In this document: in pieces, positions 6,928 through 17,357 of the stretch
Layout: every line of letters begins with the position of its first letter
Position numbering within the stretch: the stretch's first letter is position 1
DNA from: Streptomyces sp. A1277
GTDB lineage: Bacteria > Actinomycetota > Actinomycetes > Streptomycetales > Streptomycetaceae
Reading direction: 5' to 3'
Assembly (NCBI RefSeq): GCF_004795015.1
Contig: NZ_SSBI01000002.1
Coordinates: 222,905 to 286,904 of the forward strand
Length of the DNA: 64,000 nt
Notes under the pieces: model-generated
The model's input: the letters and a program-made list of their open reading frames with translations, nothing else
Databases searched by the model: none
What the model was told of the DNA's origin: nothing
Made by a program: the position numbers and the translations under genes

Positions 6928-8769
6928 ATGACGGAGGACACGGCGGGCGGGGGCATCAGCCGGCGGCGGCTGGGGGGTGGGATGCTGGCCCTGGGCGGAG
7001 CACTCGCCCTGGCGCCCATCCCGTTCGCGGGCACGGCGTCTGCCACGGAGTCGGGGGCGGGGTCGTCGGACATGAGCGCGCAAAGCGGGCCGGGGCACGG
7101 CGCGCGGCCGACCCTGCGGCGCGGCTCCGCCGCCCGTGCGGGCCTGCTGCCGGAACCGCTCGACCAGCTGGTCACGGAGGCGGAGCGCTATCTGGCCGCC
7201 TCACCGAAACACCCGTGGTACGCGGGGGCGGTGCTGCTCGCGGGCCGGGGCGGGACGGTGGCACTGCACCGGCCGATCGGCAAGGCGGTGCGCTACGCGG
7301 CGTACGACGAGACGACCGACACCGGTGTGGAGTTCCCGGCGGACCAGCAGATCCCCATGGCCGAGGACACGGTCTTCGACCTGGCGTCGGTGTCGAAGCT
7401 GTTCACCTCGATCCTGGCCGTGCAGCAGATCGAACGCGGCACGCTGGAGCTGGAGGCGACGGTCGCCTCCTATCTGCCGGACTTCGCCGGCGGCGGCAAG
7501 CAGGACATCACGATCCGTCAGCTGCTCACGCACACCTCGGGGTTCACCGCCTGGATTCCGCTCTACAGCGCGCCGACCCGGGAAGGGAAGCTGGAGCTCC
7601 TGTGGAACGAGGTGCCGGAGAACCCGCCCGGCACGGTCTACCTCTACTCCGACCTCAACCTGATCTCGCTCCAGCTGGTGCTGGAGAAGCTGACCGGCCG
7701 GACCCTGGACGTACTGCTCCGCGAACGGATCACCGCTCCGCTCGGTATGCAGCGCACCCGCTACAACCCGCCCGCCTCCTGGAAGCCGAAGATCGCCGCG
7801 ACCGAGGACGCCCGGCTCCCCTGGTCCGGTCTCGACCGCGGCCTGGTCTGGGGCGAGGTGCACGACGAGAACGCGTACAGCCTCGACGGGGTCGCCGGCC
7901 ACGCCGGGGTGTTCTCGTGCGCCTGGGACCTGGCGGTCCTCGCCCGCACCCTGCTCAACGGCGGGGTCTACGGGCGGGCGCGCATCCTCTCGGCCGCCTC
8001 GGTCGACCTGTTGTTCACCGACTTCAACACGGCGTTCCCCGGTGACGCGCACGGCCTGGGCTTCGAGCTCTACCAGCACTGGTACATGGGCGCGATGGCG
8101 ACGCCGCGGACGGCCGGCCACACCGGCTTCACCGGCACCAGCCTGGTCCTGGACCCGAGCACGGACTCGTTCCTGATCGTGCTCGGCAACTCGGTGCACC
8201 CGGTGCGCAACTGGCGCTCCGGCAGCGCGCCGCGCGTCGCCACCGCCAACCAGATGGCCCGGGCCGTCGCGGTCCGGCCGGCCCGGGGCCGTACGGCCTG
8301 GTTCTCCGGGATGGCCAGTGCCGCCACCGCCACCCTGGCGCTCCCGTCCCTGGCGCTCACCTCCTCGCGCGCCCGGCTGAGCTGCGCGCTGTGGTGGGAC
8401 ACCGAACCCGCGTCGGACTTCCTCTTCCTGGAGGCGTTGACGGACGCCGGGGCCACCTGGCAGCCCGTCCCGTTCACCACCACCCCCACGGAGCAGGGCC
8501 GTCGGCCGCAGCCCGAGCCGCATCCGGCGGGCTCACTCTCCGGCTGGTCGGGCCGGGTCTGGCACCGCCTCGAAGCCGCCCTCGGCGACCGGCGCGGCGC
8601 CGGGGTCCGGCTCAGGTGGCGCTACACCACGGACCAGCTGTACGTGGGCCGGGGGGTGTACGTGGACGCCATCCGGGTCGAGGACGGCAACCGGACGGTC
8701 TTCGACGAGGCCCGGCCCTCGGACGCACGGCGCATCGAGGCGAACGGCTGGGCCGCGTCGGCCGACTGA
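6928..8769 (+). CDS. Tat-exported serine hydrolase, beta-lactamase/PBP4* family, with C-terminal jelly-roll-like domain
   Basis: A 613-residue protein beginning MTEDTAGGGISRRRLGGG, a twin-arginine signal followed by a hydrophobic segment and an Ala-rich cleavage region, so it is probably exported folded. The beta-lactamase (class C-like) domain has all three motifs: S154-V-S-K157, Y240-S-D and H398-T-G. About 170 C-terminal residues form an additional beta-rich region (VWHRLEAALGDRRGAGVRLR, then a tryptophan-containing end) resembling the C-terminal domain of immune-inhibitor-A-type proteins. ATG 6928 is preferred over ATG 6922 because GGAAGGGG then has 7-8 nt spacing. It may be an esterase, D-aminopeptidase or muropeptide-processing enzyme; resistance to beta-lactams is not implied. 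Confidence 0.87.
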   Translation: MTEDTAGGGISRRRLGGGMLALGGALALAPIPFAGTASATESGAGSSDMSAQSGPGHGARPTLRRGSAARAGLLPEPLDQLVTEAERYLAASPKHPWYAGAVLLAGRGGTVALHRPIGKAVRYAAYDETTDTGVEFPADQQIPMAEDTVFDLASVSKLFTSILAVQQIERGTLELEATVASYLPDFAGGGKQDITIRQLLTHTSGFTAWIPLYSAPTREGKLELLWNEVPENPPGTVYLYSDLNLISLQLVLEKLTGRTLDVLLRERITAPLGMQRTRYNPPASWKPKIAATEDARLPWSGLDRGLVWGEVHDENAYSLDGVAGHAGVFSCAWDLAVLARTLLNGGVYGRARILSAASVDLLFTDFNTAFPGDAHGLGFELYQHWYMGAMATPRTAGHTGFTGTSLVLDPSTDSFLIVLGNSVHPVRNWRSGSAPRVATANQMARAVAVRPARGRTAWFSGMASAATATLALPSLALTSSRARLSCALWWDTEPASDFLFLEALTDAGATWQPVPFTTTPTEQGRRPQPEPHPAGSLSGWSGRVWHRLEAALGDRRGAGVRLRWRYTTDQLYVGRGVYVDAIRVEDGNRTVFDEARPSDARRIEANGWAASAD

Positions 8770-8786
8770 CCGGCGCACCACCGCGT

Positions 8787-8822
8787 ACGCGGGGCGGACG
8801 GGCCCGGCCGCCCGCCCCGCGT
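8787..8822. terminator. Bidirectional terminator hairpin
   Basis: A 15-bp stem (one mismatch) around a 6-nt loop, just after the serine hydrolase stop and just before the end of the convergent oxidoreductase remnant. Confidence 0.6.
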
Positions 8823-8834
8823 GGCGTGCCCGGT

Positions 8835-9294
8835 TCAGCCGCCGAGCGCCGCCATCGCGGCGTTGTGGCCGGGGACGCCGCTCACCCCGCCGCCGCGCAC
8901 CGCGCCCGCCCGGCACAGCAGGACGTTGGGGTGCGCGGTCTCCACGCCCCAGCGGCCGGTCCCCTCGGTGGCGTACGGGAAGGAGAGGTCGCGGTGGAAG
9001 ATGTGGCCGCCGGGCAGCCGCAGGTCCCGTTCGAGGTCCAGCGGGGTCTTCGCCTCGATGCACGGCTCGCCGTAGGCGTCGAGCGCCAGGCAGTCGGCGA
9101 CCGGCTCCGTAGGAGTAGCGCGAGAGCCGGGCGTCCACGCCGGCGAAGGGGCGGGTCGAGACGGCCGCTCCCCCGGTGGTGGCGAGCCGCTCCAGGAGGA
9201 GGACGGTCTGTCCGGCGCGGGCGAGATAGGCCGCCGCGACCAGGCCGTTGTGGCCGCCCACGATCACCGCGTCATAGCTGTCCCGTACGGTCAT
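8835..9294 (-). pseudogene. FAD-dependent oxidoreductase (phytoene-desaturase-like) remnant with internal deletion
   Basis: The ATG at 9294 starts about 60 good residues: MTVRDSYDAVIVGGHNGLVA, a Rossmann FAD-binding motif, through to RLSRYSY near 9112. The following sequence abruptly becomes the C-terminal end of the same family in another frame, with LPGGHIFHRDLSFPYATEG and then VSGVPGHNAAMAALGG and a stop at 8835. Full-length relatives are about 500-530 residues, so roughly 1.1 kb is missing at 9105-9112 and the frame is broken. It lies 47 bp downstream of the Ser/Thr kinase gene, probably once in the same operon. No active product is expected. Confidence 0.75.
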
Positions 9295-9341
9295 GCCCCT
9301 TGGTAACACGGAGGCGGCGGCCCGGCCGGACCCGGTGCCGG

Positions 9342-11452
<2,111 letters not shown>

Positions 11453-11456
<4 letters not shown>

Positions 11457-12355
11457 TCCGCCTGCTGTCGCCGCCGCACCCTCCCCGGAGCGTCCAGTAT
11501 GGCTGCCTGCCTCTTCAGTGTGTACGGGGTGGGGCGGCTGCCGGGTCCCAGGCGCGCCATCGCGTTCATGATGTGACCGGGCGGAAGCCGCCGGCGCAGG
11601 CGCGCGGGGACGGCGCGCAGGACCGTGCCGGTGGCCCGCAGGCGGCGGTCCACGGCGGCCGGCGGCGGCGCGGATCTGCCGTACAGCTCATGCGCGAACG
11701 GCGGCAGCGACTGGTAGGCGAGTGTCGCGACGCGCCGCCACAACAGGGTCCGTGCGGGTACGAGCAGGGGGTGGACGGGCGGCTTGCGCAGGAAGCTGTC
11801 GACGTCCTGGGCTTCCGGCGTCCGGGCGAGCTGCGGGCGTACGCGTGCGAAGTAGGCGGCCAGCTGCGCGGTCGTCGCGGGTACGCGGTCCGGGTCGAGG
11901 CCGACGAGGCGCGCGCCGCGGCGGTGTTCGCCGATGTACTGGTCGGCCTGCCGGGCGGTGAGCGGGTAGCCGGAGCGGCGCAGGACCTGGAGGTAGGAGT
12001 CGGCCTCGGCGCAGTGCACCCACAGCAGCAGGCCGGGGTCGTCGACGCCGTACGTCCGCCCGGTCTCCGGGTCGGTGACCTTGAGGAGCCGGTGGATCCT
12101 GCGGACCCGGGCCCCGGCCTTCTCGGCGGCGTCCGTGGTGCCGTAGGTGATGGTGCCGACGAAGTCCGCCGTGCGCATGAGCCGGCCCCAGGCGTCCTCG
12201 CGGAAGTCGGAGTTCTGCATCACCCCGCGCACCGCGAGCGGGTGGAGCGCCTGGAGGTACAGGGCGCGCACGCCGGCGACCCACATCATCGGGTCACCGT
12301 GCAGCTGCCAGGTGACCGATGCGGGGCCGAAGAGCCCGGGGTCGGCTTCCGTCAT
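11453..12355 (-). CDS. Oxygenase MpaB family protein (DUF2236)
   Basis: A 300-residue protein beginning MTEADPGLFGPASVTWQLHG. It carries the DUF2236 hallmarks: MMWVAGVRALYLQALHPLA, then WGRLMRTADFVGTITYGTT, then a His-containing LLLWVHCAEADSYL helix. The family is related to rubber oxygenase (latex-clearing protein) and fungal MpaB and is thought to bind heme b through a conserved His. The substrate here is unknown. GGAGG lies 8 nt before the ATG. It is coupled to the downstream kinase-TPR gene by a 4-bp overlap, suggesting co-production. Confidence 0.85.
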
Positions 12356-12454
12356 GTGCGTGTACCTCCGGCTCGGCGGCGGTCCGGGGGCGGTCCGCCG
12401 GACGCCCCCAGTGTGGCCGGGGGTGCGCCCGGGGGCACCCGTGCGGCGCGGACG

Positions 12455-12932
12455 TCACACCGGCGGTGTCCGCAGCCGGGCGAGGAGGGACGCCTCCGCG
12501 GTGTCCGACCGGGTGTCCTGCCGGCTGCTCAGCGGGACCGCCCGCAGGTGGCGGCCCCGGGGGTCGAGGAGGTGGCCGGCGAGCTTCATCGGCCAGAGCG
12601 TGATCGCCCGGTCCGCCGCGGTCAGCTCGGGGTGGCGGGCGGTGAGCCTGGACTCGAGGGTGCCGATGTCGTCGGCCGAGCGCAGCCAGGAGCAGGCTGC
12701 GGGGTCCGGTGAGCGAGGCGCAGAGCCGGATCTCGCGGATCTGGCTGATGCTCTTGGCGAGCTGGGGCGCCCGGCTCTGCGGCACCGCGCCCCAGTAGGA
12801 GACGGAGACGGGCCGGCCGGAGAGCGACCGGGCCACCTCGCAGCGGTAGGAGAGCGCCTGGTCGGCGTCGAGGCGGTCCAGGCGGCGGCGGACGGTCGTG
12901 GGGCCGAGGCCGGTGCGCTCGGCGAGGTGGGG
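12455..12932 (-). pseudogene. Lrp/AsnC-family regulator remnant (5' truncated and frameshifted)
   Basis: The minus strand encodes an HTH segment (LAERTGLGPTTVRRRLDRL) and an AsnC ligand domain (YRCEVARSLSGRPVSVSYWG, then IREIRLCASLTGPRSLLLA). The frame is lost near 12690 and resumes as WLRSADDIGTLESRL through ASLLARLRTPPV to a stop at 12455. The gene has no start: at about 12930 the coding sequence butts directly onto a plus-strand transporter remnant. In intact loci such regulators are usually divergent from the transporter they control, so one deletion may have removed both 5' ends and the promoter between them. Confidence 0.7.
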
Positions 12933-13341
12933 TCCACGAGGACGCCGGGCGGCCGGCTCGACTGGCCCGGCGTGGGCCTGCTGAGCCTGGCCGTGCTTCT
13001 GCTGCTGACCGGTATCTCGGCGGCGAAGAGCGGCCCCCTGTATCGGCATGGGCGTGGCGCTCGGCGCGCTGCCCACGGTGATCGCCGAGGCCGGCGCCCC
13101 CTCCCGCACGGGCATCGCCTCGGCCCTGTACAACGACGTCAAGGCCCTGGGCGGGGCGGTCGCCTGGGCCGTCATCGCCGTCATCCTGGCGACCCCCGCG
13201 CCGGAGACGGAGGCCGCCGTCTTCGACGCGGCGGAGGCGGCGAGTGAGTCCGGGTACGTCGCGGTCTGGCTGCTCTGCGCCCTGCTGTCCCTCGGCGCGG
13301 CCGGTGCGGCGGCCTGCGCCCGGCGCACCGGAACGGGCTGA
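12933..13341 (+). pseudogene. MFS transporter remnant (5' and internal deletions)
   Basis: The plus strand carries RTPGGRLDWPGVGLLSLAVL with LLLTGISAAKSG, the loop plus transmembrane segment typical of the middle of drug-exporter MFS proteins. After about 13040 the frame changes to MGVALGALPTVIAEAGAPSR, then SALYNDVKALGGAVAWAVIA and a last hydrophobic helix, ending at 13341. The first half of the protein and most of the second half are absent. It abuts the AsnC remnant at about 12932. Confidence 0.7.
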
Positions 13342-13378
13342 CCGGGAGCCGGCGGCCCCGTCGAAGCCCCCGCCTTGT

Positions 13379-13384
13379 CATACT
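13379..13384 (+). promoter_or_regulatory. Candidate -10 box CATACT for a leaderless transcript
   Basis: CATACT (5/6 to TATACT) ends 6 nt before the ATG at 13391, and no ribosome site is present. This fits a leaderless mRNA. Confidence 0.35.
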
Positions 13385-13390
13385 GCTCCG

Positions 13391-14302
13391 ATGACCGATC
13401 TGCCTGTCCCCGCGCTGGATTCGTTGTCCGGGCTCGCCTTCGGTGACGCCTTCGGTGACCGGTGGTTCGGGATCCTGCGCCGCGAGGGCACAGCGGCCCT
13501 GGAGGCACGGGTCCTGCCGCCGGAGCCGGTGTGGCAGTGGAGCGACGACACCGCCCAGGCGATCGTGCTGGTCCGTGAACTCGTCGAGGGCGGCGGCACC
13601 GTCGACCAGGACCGCTTCGCCCGGCGCCTCGCCGGGGCCTACGCCGCCGACGCACACCGCGGCTACGGCGCCTCGATGCACGACGTGCTCCGCCGGATCG
13701 GCGCGGGTGAGCCATGGCGGGATGTGGTGACCGGGCAGTTCGAAGGCATGGGTTCCTGGGGCAACGGCGCGGCGATGCGCGTCGCCCCGCTCGGCGCCTG
13801 GCACGCCGCCGACCTCGATGCCGCCGCCGAGCAGGCCGCCCGCCAGAGCGAGGTCTCGCACCACCACCCGGAGGCGGTCGCCGGCGCGGTGGCGGTCGCC
13901 CTCGCGGCGGCGCTGGCCACGCGCAGCCGGGGCGGGCCGGCGCCGGCCCGTGCGGACTTCCTCCAGGCCGTCGCCGCCCGGCTCCCCGACAGCGATGTCC
14001 GGTCGGGAGTGCGGGTCGCGGCCCGGATGCCGGCCCGCACCTCGCTCCGGCATGCCGCGGAGGTCCTGGGTTCCGGCTACCGGATGTCCGGGCCCGACAC
14101 CGTCCCCTTCGCCCTGTGGTGTGCGGCGGGGCACCTGGACGATCTGCAGGAGGGCCTGTGGTTCACCGTGGCGGGACGCGGCGACATCGACACCACGTGC
14201 GCCATCGCGGGAGGGGTGATCGCCGCCCGCACGGGTGTCGCCGCGCTCCCGCCCGCCTGGCACGAGGCCCGGGAACCGCTGCCCGCGGTGGGCGAGGACT
14301 GA
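13391..14302 (+). CDS. ADP-ribosylglycohydrolase family protein
   Basis: A 303-residue all-helical dinuclear-magnesium hydrolase (DraG/ARH family), which removes ADP-ribose from proteins or small molecules. Metal-binding motifs are intact: WSDDTAQA near residue 56 and GDIDTTCAI near the C-terminus, where the two acidic clusters bind both Mg ions. Also present is SGLAFGDAFGD at the N-terminus, a family hallmark. The start was chosen at ATG 13391, where homology begins and a -10 box is close upstream (possibly leaderless). No partner ADP-ribosyltransferase is adjacent. It ends about 80 bp from the convergent acyl-CoA dehydrogenase. Confidence 0.88.
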   Translation: MTDLPVPALDSLSGLAFGDAFGDRWFGILRREGTAALEARVLPPEPVWQWSDDTAQAIVLVRELVEGGGTVDQDRFARRLAGAYAADAHRGYGASMHDVLRRIGAGEPWRDVVTGQFEGMGSWGNGAAMRVAPLGAWHAADLDAAAEQAARQSEVSHHHPEAVAGAVAVALAAALATRSRGGPAPARADFLQAVAARLPDSDVRSGVRVAARMPARTSLRHAAEVLGSGYRMSGPDTVPFALWCAAGHLDDLQEGLWFTVAGRGDIDTTCAIAGGVIAARTGVAALPPAWHEAREPLPAVGED

Positions 14303-14321
14303 GGCCGGGGGCGGGCTCGCG

Positions 14322-14341
14322 CCTGAGGGCCGGCGCTCAGG
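14322..14341. terminator. Weak hairpin between convergent genes
   Basis: CCTGAG-N8-CTCAGG between the ADP-ribosylglycohydrolase and acyl-CoA dehydrogenase ends; short stem and no T-run. Confidence 0.25.
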
Positions 14342-14383
14342 AACCGGTCGCACTCGCGGACCAGCCGGCCCGCCTGGAATCTC

Positions 14384-15562
14384 TCAGCGCCGTACGCGCG
14401 GCATCCCGAGGCCGACCCAGGAGATGATCTCGCGCTGGATCTCGTTGTTGCCGCCGCCGAAGGTGAAGATGACGGCGGAGCGGTAGCCGCGTTCGAGTTC
14501 GCCGTGCAGGACGGCGCCGGCCGAGCCCTCCTTGAGGGGGCCCGCGGAGCCGACGACCTCCATGAGCCAGGCGTAGGCGTCGCGGCGCGCCTCGGAGCCG
14601 TAGACCTTGACGGCGGAGGCGTCCTGGGGGGTCAGGGTCTGGTGCTGGACTGCGGAGACCATCTGCCAGTTGAGGAGCTTCATCGCGTCGAGCCGGGCGT
14701 GGGTGCGGGCGAGGCGGGTGCGGACCCAGCCGAGGTCGATGACGCGGCGGCCGTCGCCGAGGCGGGTCTCGGCGGCCCAGCGGCGGACGTCGTGCAGGGC
14801 GCGGATGGCCATCGTGCCGTGGGCGGCGAGCGTGACGCGTTCGTGGTTGAGCTGGTTGGTGATGAGCCGCCAGCCCTTGTTCTCCTCGCCGACCCGGTGG
14901 GAGACGGGGACGCGGATGTTCTCGTAGTAGCTGGCGGTGGTGTCGTGCGAGGCGAGGGTGTTGATCAGGGTGCAGGAGTAACCGGGGTCGGAGGTCGGGA
15001 CGAGGAGCATGGTGATGCCCTTGTGGGCCGGGGCGTCCGGGTCGGTGCGGGCGGCGAGCCAGACCCAGTCGGCGGTGTCGCCGTTGGTCGTCCAGATCTT
15101 CTGCCCGTTGACGACATAGCTGTCGCCGTCGCGTACGGCCCGGGTCCTGAGGGCGGCGAGGTCGGTGCCCGCGCCGGGTTCGCTGTAGCCGATCGCGAAG
15201 TCGGTCTCGCCCTTGAGGATTCCGGGCAGGAAGGCGGCCTTCTGCTCGTCGGTGCCGAACCGCATGAGCGTCGGGCCGACGGTGTTGAGGGCCATCAGCG
15301 GCAGCGGCACGCCCGCCTGGGCCGCCTCGTCGAAGAAGATGAACTGCTCCGTCGGCGACAGGCCCCGGCCGCCGTACTCGGTGGGCCAGCCGACGCCGAG
15401 CCAGCCGTCGGCGCCCAGGCGCCGGATCGTGTCCCGGTAGAAGCGCTTCTGGGCGGCCGGGTCCCCGTAGCGGGCGTAGGCGTTGTCGGGGACCAGGGCG
15501 GCGAAGTACGCACGCAGTTCGGCGCGCAACTCCTGCTGCTGCGGCGTGTATTCGAGGTGCAC
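14384..15562 (-). CDS. Acyl-CoA dehydrogenase (FAD)
   Basis: A 392-residue flavoprotein of the acyl-CoA dehydrogenase fold. It has the FAD/substrate motif IGYSEPGAGTDLAALRTRA, QKIWTTNGDTADWVWLAART, and a C-terminal GGGNNEIQREIISWVGLGMPR where FAD and the last helix bind. It should catalyse alpha,beta-dehydrogenation of an acyl-CoA; GGGNNEIQR is common in actinobacterial FadE proteins acting on branched or steroid side-chain acyl-CoAs. GTG at 15562 was chosen because GGAGGGG lies just upstream and the conserved LEYTPQQQELRAELR follows. A TNNAACNNGTTNNA operator-like site lies 54 bp upstream. Confidence 0.9.
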   Translation of the reverse strand: MHLEYTPQQQELRAELRAYFAALVPDNAYARYGDPAAQKRFYRDTIRRLGADGWLGVGWPTEYGGRGLSPTEQFIFFDEAAQAGVPLPLMALNTVGPTLMRFGTDEQKAAFLPGILKGETDFAIGYSEPGAGTDLAALRTRAVRDGDSYVVNGQKIWTTNGDTADWVWLAARTDPDAPAHKGITMLLVPTSDPGYSCTLINTLASHDTTASYYENIRVPVSHRVGEENKGWRLITNQLNHERVTLAAHGTMAIRALHDVRRWAAETRLGDGRRVIDLGWVRTRLARTHARLDAMKLLNWQMVSAVQHQTLTPQDASAVKVYGSEARRDAYAWLMEVVGSAGPLKEGSAGAVLHGELERGYRSAVIFTFGGGNNEIQREIISWVGLGMPRVRR

Positions 15563-15615
15563 GGCCCCTCCGGGATGCTTACGGTCGCGTCGCTGGTGTG
15601 CGGCGGCGCACACAG

Positions 15616-15629
15616 TAGAACGTGTTGCA
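15616..15629. promoter_or_regulatory. Candidate KstR-type operator TAGAACGTGTTGCA
   Basis: Exact match to TNNAACNNGTTNNA, the published KstR motif of mycobacteria and rhodococci, 54 bp upstream of the acyl-CoA dehydrogenase start. Binding by a KstR-like TetR protein is inferred. Confidence 0.4.
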
Positions 15630-15664
15630 AGAATCCGGAAGGGGCACGGCCCCCGGTGCGCGGG

Positions 15665-16822
15665 TCAGCGCTTGACGGCGCGCAGCACGACGAACTTGGG
15701 GTCGCCCGCCACCGTGGTGCAGTTGCCGAAGATGCGGCGCAGGGCGGTGTGGTGGCCGAGGTGCCGGTTGGCGACCACCCAGAGTTCGCCGCCCTGGCGC
15801 AGGGCGCGACGCGCCCCGTAGAACATGTTCCGGGCGGTCGCGTCGGTGGTGGCCTGGTGGGAGTGAAACGGCGGGTTGTTCAGGACGAGGTCCGCGCTGC
15901 CGGGCTCGGCGCCGGCGAGGGCGTCGCCGACGATGAAGCGGGCGCGGGCCCCGGGGCCGGTGTTGGCCCGGAGGGTTTCCTCGGCCGAGGCGACGGCCTG
16001 GTGGGACTCGTCGATGAAGGTGAGGGTGGCGTCGGGGTTGGTAAGGGCGGCGGCGAGGCCGACGACGCCGTTGCCGCAGCCGAGGTCGACGACCCGGTCG
16101 GGGCCGCTGCGGGCCGGCAGGTGCTTCAGGAAGAAGCGGGTGCCGATGTCGAGCCGGTCGGCGCAGAAGATGCCGGCGTGGTTGGTGACGGTGCGCCCGG
16201 CGACCGGTCCGGCGTCGGCGGGCAGCGCGTAGCGCAGGGGCCAGGGGCTCGGGGTGCGGGGCAGGGCGGGGTCGGGCGTGCAGTGGATGAGCCGGGCCTT
16301 GCGGACCGCGAGGGAGGTGCGGGTGGGGCCGATGATCCGCTCGAAGAGGTTGAGCGTGGAGGTGTGGATCTCCTTGACCATGCCGGTGCCGACGACGACG
16401 GTGCCGGCGTGCACGGCGGGTGCCAGCCGGTGCAGTTGGTCCTCCAGGAACGCGAGGCTCTTGGGCACGCGTACGAGCAGCACGTCGATGCGGTCCGGTG
16501 GGGTGTCGCGCGAGGACAGCAGGCGCACGGCGTCCGCGTCCGCCCCGTTGCGTTCGAGGTTCGCCTCGGTCGCCCGCTGCGCGAGACAGGAGTCGCTGAT
16601 CTGTACGGGGCGGTGGGCTGCGAGCACGGTGCTCAGCGCGCCCCAGCGGTCCCCGACCACGACGACGCGCCCGGAGAGGTCGACCGGGTCCGCCCCGTCC
16701 GTCCCCTCCAGGTGCTGGAGCAGATAGGCGTCGGCCGCATCCCAGGCACGGAAGGGGTCGCGAGGGTCCTCGGGGTGTCGGGCGAGGTCGTAACCGGCCC
16801 CTGACGTCGTCAAACGGTTCAT
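15665..16822 (-). CDS. Class I methyltransferase, RlmG/RsmC-like (23S or 16S rRNA guanine-N2)
   Basis: A 385-residue two-domain protein. The N-terminal half is a degenerate methyltransferase domain (VVVVGDRWGALSTVLAAH). The C-terminal half is active-type, with VVDLGCGNGVVGLAAALTNP for SAM binding and the catalytic VLNNPPFHSHQATTD near residues 300-315. The duplicated architecture and NPPF motif fit RlmG (23S rRNA m2G1835) or RsmC. A role in ribosomal RNA modification is therefore likely, but the exact base is not certain. Upstream sequence has no strong ribosome site. It ends about 100 bp from the acyl-CoA dehydrogenase start, transcribed in the same direction. Confidence 0.85.
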   Translation of the reverse strand: MNRLTTSGAGYDLARHPEDPRDPFRAWDAADAYLLQHLEGTDGADPVDLSGRVVVVGDRWGALSTVLAAHRPVQISDSCLAQRATEANLERNGADADAVRLLSSRDTPPDRIDVLLVRVPKSLAFLEDQLHRLAPAVHAGTVVVGTGMVKEIHTSTLNLFERIIGPTRTSLAVRKARLIHCTPDPALPRTPSPWPLRYALPADAGPVAGRTVTNHAGIFCADRLDIGTRFFLKHLPARSGPDRVVDLGCGNGVVGLAAALTNPDATLTFIDESHQAVASAEETLRANTGPGARARFIVGDALAGAEPGSADLVLNNPPFHSHQATTDATARNMFYGARRALRQGGELWVVANRHLGHHTALRRIFGNCTTVAGDPKFVVLRAVKR

Positions 16823-16871
16823 TGTCCGTTCAGGCTAACCGAGCGGCGCCCGGCGCCCGAACCAGCGCCGC

Positions 16872-16897
16872 GGCGCGACGGCCGTGGCCGCCGCGCC
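16872..16897. terminator. Hairpin downstream of the 66-aa gene
   Basis: A 12-bp stem (one mismatch) with a 2-nt apex, between the small minus-strand gene and the methyltransferase start. Confidence 0.4.
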
Positions 16898-16907
16898 ACG
16901 CCCCTTC

Positions 16908-17108
16908 CTACGGCAGTCGCTTGTCGATGGCCGCCCGGCCCTCTCTGGCCAGGGTGCGCCGTGCCCACTCGATGTTCTCCGGGGTCAGATCGCGCCCGGA
17001 CGCGAGCACCAGGTCCTCCGCCGACGGATCGTCGCTGGCGCCGGTGTGCAGCAGGCCGTCCGGGGTCACGCCCCGGGTACTGGATACGGATTCGGGCTCG
17101 TCGCTCAT
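16908..17108 (-). CDS. Small conserved acidic protein, 66 aa
   Basis: A 66-residue hydrophilic protein whose C-terminal half (DLTPENIEWARRTLAREGRA) predicts as a helix; the N-terminal half is acidic and probably disordered. An excellent ribosome site (AGGAGG, 5 nt before ATG 17108) argues that it is a real gene. I do not recognise a characterised function. It is divergent from the secreted endonuclease gene. Confidence 0.65.
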   Translation of the reverse strand: MSDEPESVSSTRGVTPDGLLHTGASDDPSAEDLVLASGRDLTPENIEWARRTLAREGRAAIDKRLP

Positions 17109-17357
17109 GCCGCCTCCTTGTCCTTCCCGTCATTCTCGCCCTCCGCCGCCGGGCGCGCATCCGATGCCGGGTGGGGCCGCAGAGGAGACTCCGGACCCTT
17201 ACTTGACCTGCACATGATAGATACGCCGTGTTCACACATCGTCACGGTCCGCATGGAAGGCTCCGCGTACCACATAGCGAACACGACCACCGCGGAGCCG
17301 CCTCCCCCACCTCGCGTCGGCGCCGCGGTGTGCGCATTCCCGGAGAGGACACCCCAC

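Noticed and set aside
6928..8769. Antibiotic-resistance beta-lactamase
   Set aside because: The class C-like fold with a Tat signal and extra C-terminal domain fits the broad serine-hydrolase/esterase family better than a dedicated beta-lactamase.
16961..17206. Small frames antisense to the 66-aa gene
   Set aside because: No ribosome site and Arg-rich shadow composition; the minus-strand frame has AGGAGG at ideal spacing.
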